10,239 nt of DNA from Planctomycetota bacterium (GTDB lineage: Bacteria; Planctomycetota; Phycisphaerae; WQYP01). Each line of letters starts with the position of its first letter. Position 1 is the stretch's first letter. The translations under genes were made by a program, and so were the position numbers. Location: contig JAJYZY010000080.1 of NCBI GenBank assembly GCA_021799715.1, positions 1-10,239 on the forward strand, read 5' to 3'. Below the pieces are notes generated by a model. That model did not search any database and was not told the DNA's origin. It saw nothing but the letters and a program-made list of their open reading frames with translations. This document shows, piece after piece, positions 6,704-10,239 of the stretch.

Positions 6704-7593
6704 CACAACGCTCCCGAACCATAATAATTCTGCACGCCCTCAACCAAACCGACGCTGGGACTGTAGCCCAGAATTGTGCGCGCCGCCGTGATATCAGCTT
6801 CCGTGTGATTCTGGAAAAAACTATAGGGGTTGTCAATATATTCCGGGTGCAGATTCGTATGCATGACCCGGTTTAGTTCCGCGATAATGGCATTAAATGA
6901 TTCTGAAACACCGCTGCCGACATTCAACACATGACATCCTTCGGCGTCAAGCGATTTGATATTGGCCTGAATAACATCATCAATCCAGACAAAATCGCGC
7001 CGCTGATTCCCATCATGAAAAATCCTGGGACGTTTGCCCGTTTTCATCTGCTGGGCCAACTGATAGATCATGGAGGCGAATTTCCCTTTATGAGATTCGC
7101 CGGGGCCGTATACATTGAAATAGCGCAATCCAACAATTGGCAAGCGCGAATCCGCATGCCACCTGGCGGCCAGGCGTTCCATCGCCAATTTGGAATAACC
7201 GTACACATTCAGCGGAGCCGGCTCATCGGTTTCACGCATCGGTGCTGGTCGATTGCCATAAGTCGCCGCGGACGATGCCCATACAACGCGGGCTTTCCAT
7301 ACCATTGCCCAGGATAAAACTGTCCGGAATCGCTCAAGATTATTCTCCATCATCTTATATTGATCAATGACGGTGGTATCGGTAATCGAGGCCTCGTGGA
7401 AAATGACATCAAAGCGCCCGGCGGGCGGATTTTCGCAGCGGTCGGTATATACTTCACCGGTGAATTTCACGAGATTCCTGAAATCGCCGGAAGAAAAATC
7501 GTCCAGTACGACAACATTATGTCCATGCGAAATCAAATGCTTCGCCAGATTTGAACCAATAAATCCCGCTCCACCGGTTACCAGAATTCGCAT
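6703..7593 (-). CDS. hldD: NAD(P)-dependent sugar epimerase, HldD-like (ADP-glycero-manno-heptose 6-epimerase)
   Basis: Extended short-chain dehydrogenase/reductase. HldD converts ADP-D-glycero-D-manno-heptose to the L-glycero form, a precursor of LPS core heptose. In 296 residues (E. coli HldD 310) I see: GGAGFIGS (7-14, NAD(P) binding); 'FHEASITDTT' (65-74, like the E. coli FHEGACSSTT); 'NN' at 84-85; SSAATYG (107-113); the Y131-x3-K135 catalytic pair in 'LNVYGYSK'; 'LRYFNVYGPGESHKG' with the second lysine (Lys169) typical of HldD; 'RRDFVWIDDV'; and C-terminal 'TEADITAARTILGYSP'. These details point to HldD rather than GalE or a dTDP-sugar enzyme. The substrate is still inferred, since no other heptose genes are visible. 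GGAG lies 5 bases before the ATG. It is the first gene of the envelope operon; the agmatine deiminase gene ends 146 bases upstream. Confidence 0.85.
   Translation of the reverse strand: MRILVTGGAGFIGSNLAKHLISHGHNVVVLDDFSSGDFRNLVKFTGEVYTDRCENPPAGRFDVIFHEASITDTTVIDQYKMMENNLERFRTVLSWAMVWKARVVWASSAATYGNRPAPMRETDEPAPLNVYGYSKLAMERLAARWHADSRLPIVGLRYFNVYGPGESHKGKFASMIYQLAQQMKTGKRPRIFHDGNQRRDFVWIDDVIQANIKSLDAEGCHVLNVGSGVSESFNAIIAELNRVMHTNLHPEYIDNPYSFFQNHTEADITAARTILGYSPSVGLVEGVQNYYGSGAL
6711..6715 (-). promoter_or_regulatory. Shine-Dalgarno of the lipoprotein gene, inside the epimerase gene
   Basis: GGGAG on the minus strand, 7 bases before the ATG at 6703. It is embedded in the 3' end of the epimerase coding sequence, supporting coupled translation of the two genes. 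Confidence 0.6.
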
Positions 7594-7739
7594 GTAAACT
7601 CCAAAACGCCTTACAATTATTCACTGCGGGCCGGTGCGCGATTAACTTCGGGCTTTCGATTGCCACCGCGCAGTTGCGTTAGTCCCGAAGGGTTATTTTT
7701 GCAGAAGCCCTGACGATTATCAACTCCAAGCTTCGTTCA
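7594..7739. other. Gap between aguA and the epimerase gene
   Basis: No coding sequence is seen. On the minus strand it must hold the end of aguA transcription and/or the promoter of the epimerase operon, but I find no clear -35/-10 pair and no hairpin followed by a T-run in that direction. CTTCGGG (7646-7652) and CCCGAAG (7684-7690) are inverted copies 31 bases apart. Confidence 0.4.
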
Positions 7740-8861
7740 TTATCGCGGTTGTTGCTGCGTCATACAATGCAGGGTACCGAGTCCCCATACCAGGTCCCGG
7801 CAATAAATTGGAATAATGCTTTTTCCAGGGAAGCACTGTTCCATAATTTTCAAAGCTCGGACATCCGCCGGATCATTAAATACCGGGACCATCACGCCGG
7901 CGTTGCAAATATAAAAATTCGCATAACTCGCGGGCAGACGCTGTTTTTCGAAATAGACCGGCTTGGGCAGCGGCAAATCGATGATCTCAAAACCGCGGCC
8001 ATGACTATCGCGCATCATCTTTAACAGGCGAATGTTTTCCGCCATACGCCGATAATTGGCATCACGGGTATTGGATTCCACGCACGCCGCAATAGCGGAT
8101 GGGCTGACAAAGCGGGCGGTGTCATCAATGTGGCCATGGGTATCATCGCCCACGATTCCACTTTGCAGCCACAAAATATTTTCCACGCCCAGATAATCGC
8201 GGAGTTTGTCTTCCAAGATATCGCGCGAAATCCCCGGATTGCGACACTGCACACGCGAAAGCAGACACTCCCGCGTGGTCAACAGACATCCCGCGCCGTT
8301 AACATCAATGCTGCCACCCTCCAGCACCAATCGGACGGATTTGCCATCCCGCCGCGTGGCCGTTGGATGATGCAGTGGTATGCCTAGCACTTTGGCGGCA
8401 TACGCCGGGACCCGGGCGTCATGATGATAGTTGTCGTACTTGGCCCAGGCGTTAAAGCGCCAGCCTAAAGCCATCACGCCCGCGGCCTTCTCATCGGCTT
8501 TTTTAATGAAAATCGGGCCGGAGTCCCGCGTCCAGATACGATCCGTTTTCAACGGGTGAAATCGTACGGCGGATAAGGCCACGCCGGATTTATCAAGTAT
8601 ACCACGTATCTCCGGTATGTTGCTTGCGGATTGCACAATAAGTTCAACGGTTTCCGCGGAGGCGATATGTCGGATAATATCCGCAATAATCCATGGAATG
8701 GGCGCAAATTTTCCCGGCCAATCCTCTTTGTTATGCGGCCAGGCCAGCCAGGTTGCGGCATGCGGCTCCCACTCGGCGGGCATCCGATAGCCCTGTTGGC
8801 GCAACGTGCCGCCGGCGGCGGGCTGCTGTAATTTCTCAACTGTTTTGTTTGCGGCAGTCAT
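7740..8861 (-). CDS. aguA: Agmatine deiminase
   Basis: Hydrolyses agmatine to N-carbamoylputrescine and ammonia, the step before AguB in arginine-decarboxylase-dependent putrescine synthesis; guanidine-group-modifying (PAD_porph) superfamily. From the ATG at 8861 (373 residues, normal size): 'MPAEWEPHAATWLAWP' near the N-terminus; 'WTRDSGP' (Arg112, Asp113); 'LEGGSIDVNG' (Glu181); 'GDDTHGHIDDTARF' with catalytic His244; 'ANFYICNAGVMVPVF'; and the nucleophile Cys366 in 'GLGTLHCMTQQ'. The catalytic set is complete. A GTG at 8888 would add nine residues but has no ribosome site, whereas GGAA lies 6 bases before the ATG. It follows aguB by 43 bases on the same strand. A peptidyl-arginine deiminase is the alternative in this superfamily, but there is no signal peptide and the partner gene argues for agmatine. 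Confidence 0.93.
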   Translation of the reverse strand: MTAANKTVEKLQQPAAGGTLRQQGYRMPAEWEPHAATWLAWPHNKEDWPGKFAPIPWIIADIIRHIASAETVELIVQSASNIPEIRGILDKSGVALSAVRFHPLKTDRIWTRDSGPIFIKKADEKAAGVMALGWRFNAWAKYDNYHHDARVPAYAAKVLGIPLHHPTATRRDGKSVRLVLEGGSIDVNGAGCLLTTRECLLSRVQCRNPGISRDILEDKLRDYLGVENILWLQSGIVGDDTHGHIDDTARFVSPSAIAACVESNTRDANYRRMAENIRLLKMMRDSHGRGFEIIDLPLPKPVYFEKQRLPASYANFYICNAGVMVPVFNDPADVRALKIMEQCFPGKSIIPIYCRDLVWGLGTLHCMTQQQPR

Positions 8862-8904
8862 CAACGGTTCCGTTATACGCAATGTCACGAACTTTTATTG
8901 ATCG

Positions 8905-9786
8905 TCAGGAAAATCGCTCGGTAAGTCCGGCATACGCATCCACCCGGCGATCGCGGAAAAACGGCCAATTGCGGCGAACGCTTTCCTGCAATTTTGGATC
9001 AACATCCGCAAACAGAATTTCTTCTTTATCCACCGAGCCGCGCTGCAACATGCGCCCGAACGGATCGCAAATGATGGAATTGCCGAAAAATTCCAACCCC
9101 CCGTCTTTGGCACCTTCATGCCCGATGCGATTCGGTGATGCCACATACACGCCATTGGCAATGGCGTGGGACCGTTGAATGGTCTGCCACGCGTCCACCT
9201 GGGCGGCACCGAATTCGGCTTTCTCCGCCGGATGCCACCCGATGGCGGTGGGATAAAACAATACATTCACATCCCGCATGGCTGTAAGCCGCGCCGCCTC
9301 GGGAAACCACTGGTCCCAGCAAATCAGCACGCCAATTCGTCCAAAGCGCGTCTGAAACGCCCTGAAGCCCAGATCACCGGGCGTGAAGTAGTATTTTTCG
9401 AGGAACAGTGGATCATCCGGTATGTGCATTTTCCGGTATTTGCCCAACTCGGTTCCATCCGCGTCAATCACGACCGCGGTATTGTGATATATCCCCGCGG
9501 TTCGGCGTTCGAAAAGAGAAAGCACCAGAGCCACTTGAAGTTCCGCTGCCAGTTTACTGAATCGCCCGGTGCTCGGTCCGGGAATTGGCTCCGCAAGATC
9601 AAATAGATCGGTTGACTCCGTTTGGCAAAAATATTCCGAACAGAACAATTCCTGTGTGCAGATAACGTTAGCGCCACCGCGGGCGGCCTGACGTATCAGG
9701 TGCTCGGCATGATCTCTATTCACGGCCGGATCTTTGTCGCAGCGCATCTGCATAATCCCGATCCGGAATGTATCAGTTCCAGGCAT
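8905..9786 (-). CDS. aguB: N-carbamoylputrescine amidase
   Basis: Nitrilase-superfamily (carbon-nitrogen hydrolase) enzyme that cleaves N-carbamoylputrescine to putrescine, CO2 and ammonia. The 293-residue cytoplasmic protein has the full Glu-Lys-Cys triad: Glu46 in 'CTQELFCSEYFC', Lys119 in 'GKYRKMHIPDDP', and Cys156 in 'VLICWDQWFPEAAR'. The segments 'KYYFTPGD', 'AIGWHP', 'SHAIANGVYVASPNRIG' and 'FFGNSIICDPFG' are those of the AguB subgroup rather than generic amidases. The ATG at 9786 has a perfect AGGAGG at 9791-9796, though only 4 bases away. It is the first gene of the aguB–aguA pair; together they complete agmatine to putrescine. It is divergent from the gene starting at 9930. Confidence 0.95.
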   Translation of the reverse strand: MPGTDTFRIGIMQMRCDKDPAVNRDHAEHLIRQAARGGANVICTQELFCSEYFCQTESTDLFDLAEPIPGPSTGRFSKLAAELQVALVLSLFERRTAGIYHNTAVVIDADGTELGKYRKMHIPDDPLFLEKYYFTPGDLGFRAFQTRFGRIGVLICWDQWFPEAARLTAMRDVNVLFYPTAIGWHPAEKAEFGAAQVDAWQTIQRSHAIANGVYVASPNRIGHEGAKDGGLEFFGNSIICDPFGRMLQRGSVDKEEILFADVDPKLQESVRRNWPFFRDRRVDAYAGLTERFS

Positions 9787-9790
9787 AATA

Positions 9791-9796
9791 CCTCCT
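9791..9796 (-). promoter_or_regulatory. Shine-Dalgarno of aguB
   Basis: AGGAGG on the minus strand, the full consensus, 4 bases before the ATG at 9786. The strongest ribosome site in the window. Confidence 0.75.
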
Positions 9797-9858
9797 CGGC
9801 ATAACCATATCCTCCCGGCCGCCGCTGGAGCCTGCGCGCCGGGACAATTAGTTTGCTG

Positions 9859-9877
9859 ATTATACGCGCAGCGTCAA
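9859..9877 (-). promoter_or_regulatory. Possible promoter region of aguB–aguA
   Basis: In the 143-base divergent gap the minus strand has a perfect TATAAT (9864-9859) 73 bases before aguB. A TTGACG (9877-9872) is only 7 bases upstream, too close to pair with it. TTGACG could instead pair with ACTAAT (9852-9847) at a long 19-base spacing. Placement is therefore uncertain. Confidence 0.3.
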
Positions 9878-9916
9878 CCAGAGTAGAATATATTGTTGAA
9901 CTGCCCCGCGGGTTCC

Positions 9917-9920
9917 GGAG
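9917..9920 (+). promoter_or_regulatory. Shine-Dalgarno of the right-edge gene
   Basis: GGAG, 9 bases before the ATG at 9930. It supports this start for the partial gene; an in-frame TGA at 9897-9899 limits any extension upstream. Confidence 0.5.
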
Positions 9921-9929
9921 CGTAATGGC

Positions 9930-10239
9930 ATGAATGACCTGAATATCGCAGCACCTGGCCGAAATTGGCGCATTGTCAACGATGCAGGTAAATATGCATT
10001 GAACCATAAGACCATTCACCGATCAGACTATCGGCGGAGATATTCCGCGGCATGGAGGGCTTTAACGACTTTGGCGGCGGTGTTGGCGGTGTTTTCCCAA
10101 ACGCCTTCAACCGTGGTGGCCGCGCCTTCGGCTTCCTCGTTTGTCGCCGGGCAGACCAGTCCGCTGCGGGATGAAATTACTCCGCGGGTTCAACAGACCG
10201 TGCGACTGGGGTTAAAATGGCTTGCAGCACGGCAAAATG
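9930..10239 (+). CDS. Secreted protein, probably with prenyltransferase/squalene-oxidase-type repeats (3' end outside window)
   Basis: Open frame of 103 codons from the ATG at 9930 to the window edge with no stop. The first ~45 residues are polar and end in a basic cluster (DYRRRYSAAWR). Then comes a hydrophobic segment (ALTTLAAVLAVFS), an Ala-rich stretch with possible signal-peptidase sites (VVAAPSA), and the beginning of a mature domain with 'ITPRVQQTVRLGLKWLAARQN'. This last segment matches the first helix of the repeats in squalene-cyclase/prenyltransferase-like alpha-barrel proteins (a 'v..gl.wLa..Q' pattern). That family is expanded as secreted proteins of unknown role in Planctomycetota. 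Export is therefore likely; the long n-region is unusual, and the RRRY could be a relaxed Tat motif or the true start could lie further in. Divergent from aguB. Function unknown. Confidence 0.7.
   Translation, partial: MNDLNIAAPGRNWRIVNDAGKYALNHKTIHRSDYRRRYSAAWRALTTLAAVLAVFSQTPSTVVAAPSASSFVAGQTSPLRDEITPRVQQTVRLGLKWLAARQN

Noticed and set aside
7646..7690. CTTCGGG/CCCGAAG inverted repeat followed by TTATTTTT on the + strand, resembling a terminator
   Set aside because: The loop is 31 bases and there is no + strand gene upstream to terminate; in the minus direction there is no T-run.
9859..9877. TTGACG and TATAAT read together as a single strong promoter for aguB
   Set aside because: Only 7 bases separate them, far below the 16-18 needed for a sigma-70 promoter.
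10032..10055. Twin-arginine export signal in the right-edge protein (RRRYSAAW)
   Set aside because: It lacks the usual S/T before RR and the F-L-K after it, so Tat export is not supported over Sec export.
1..10239. CRISPR arrays, insertion sequences, tRNA genes, toxin–antitoxin or defence genes
   Set aside because: No direct repeat series, transposase motifs, cloverleaf-like sequences or small toxin/antitoxin pairs were seen on either strand.

Overview
The window reads as ordinary chromosome of a Gram-negative-type bacterium, most likely a member of the Planctomycetota (Phycisphaerae-like is my best guess). The reasons are the gene order yicC–gmk–rpoZ–coaC, the short omega subunit, a lipoprotein and a heptose-epimerase-like protein that imply an outer envelope, and at the right edge the start of a secreted protein resembling the prenyltransferase/squalene-oxidase repeat proteins common in that phylum. 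No 16S, tRNA or other phylogenetic marker is present, so the assignment is an inference. There is no mobile element, CRISPR array or tRNA, and no gap without a gene longer than 150 bases.

Left third, + strand: the 3' part of yicC (cut by the window edge), gmk, rpoZ, a stand-alone coaC and a long alaS. These are housekeeping genes for RNA turnover, nucleotide supply, transcription, coenzyme A synthesis and translation. They are closely spaced and probably co-transcribed at least through coaC; alaS follows a 106-base gap containing an 8-bp hairpin. Two points stand out. CoaC ends where the CoaB half normally begins in the fused bacterial enzyme. AlaRS is about 964 residues long and shares an insertion and many motif variants with eukaryotic cytosolic AlaRS.

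Middle, - strand (read right to left): an HldD-like nucleotide-sugar epimerase, a small lipoprotein of unknown function whose start overlaps the epimerase stop, and a membrane-anchored polysaccharide deacetylase. This looks like a small cell-envelope operon convergent with alaS.

Right, - strand: aguB (N-carbamoylputrescine amidase) followed by aguA (agmatine deiminase). Together they convert agmatine to putrescine, CO2 and two ammonia. The arginine decarboxylase that would make agmatine is not in the window. Divergent from aguB, a + strand gene starts at 9930 and runs off the right edge. It encodes a secreted protein of which only the signal region and the first predicted repeat helix are visible.

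I did not find a convincing novel defence or mobile system. The best leads are the eukaryote-like AlaRS, the truncated secreted repeat protein, the unknown lipoprotein in the envelope operon and the split CoaC.
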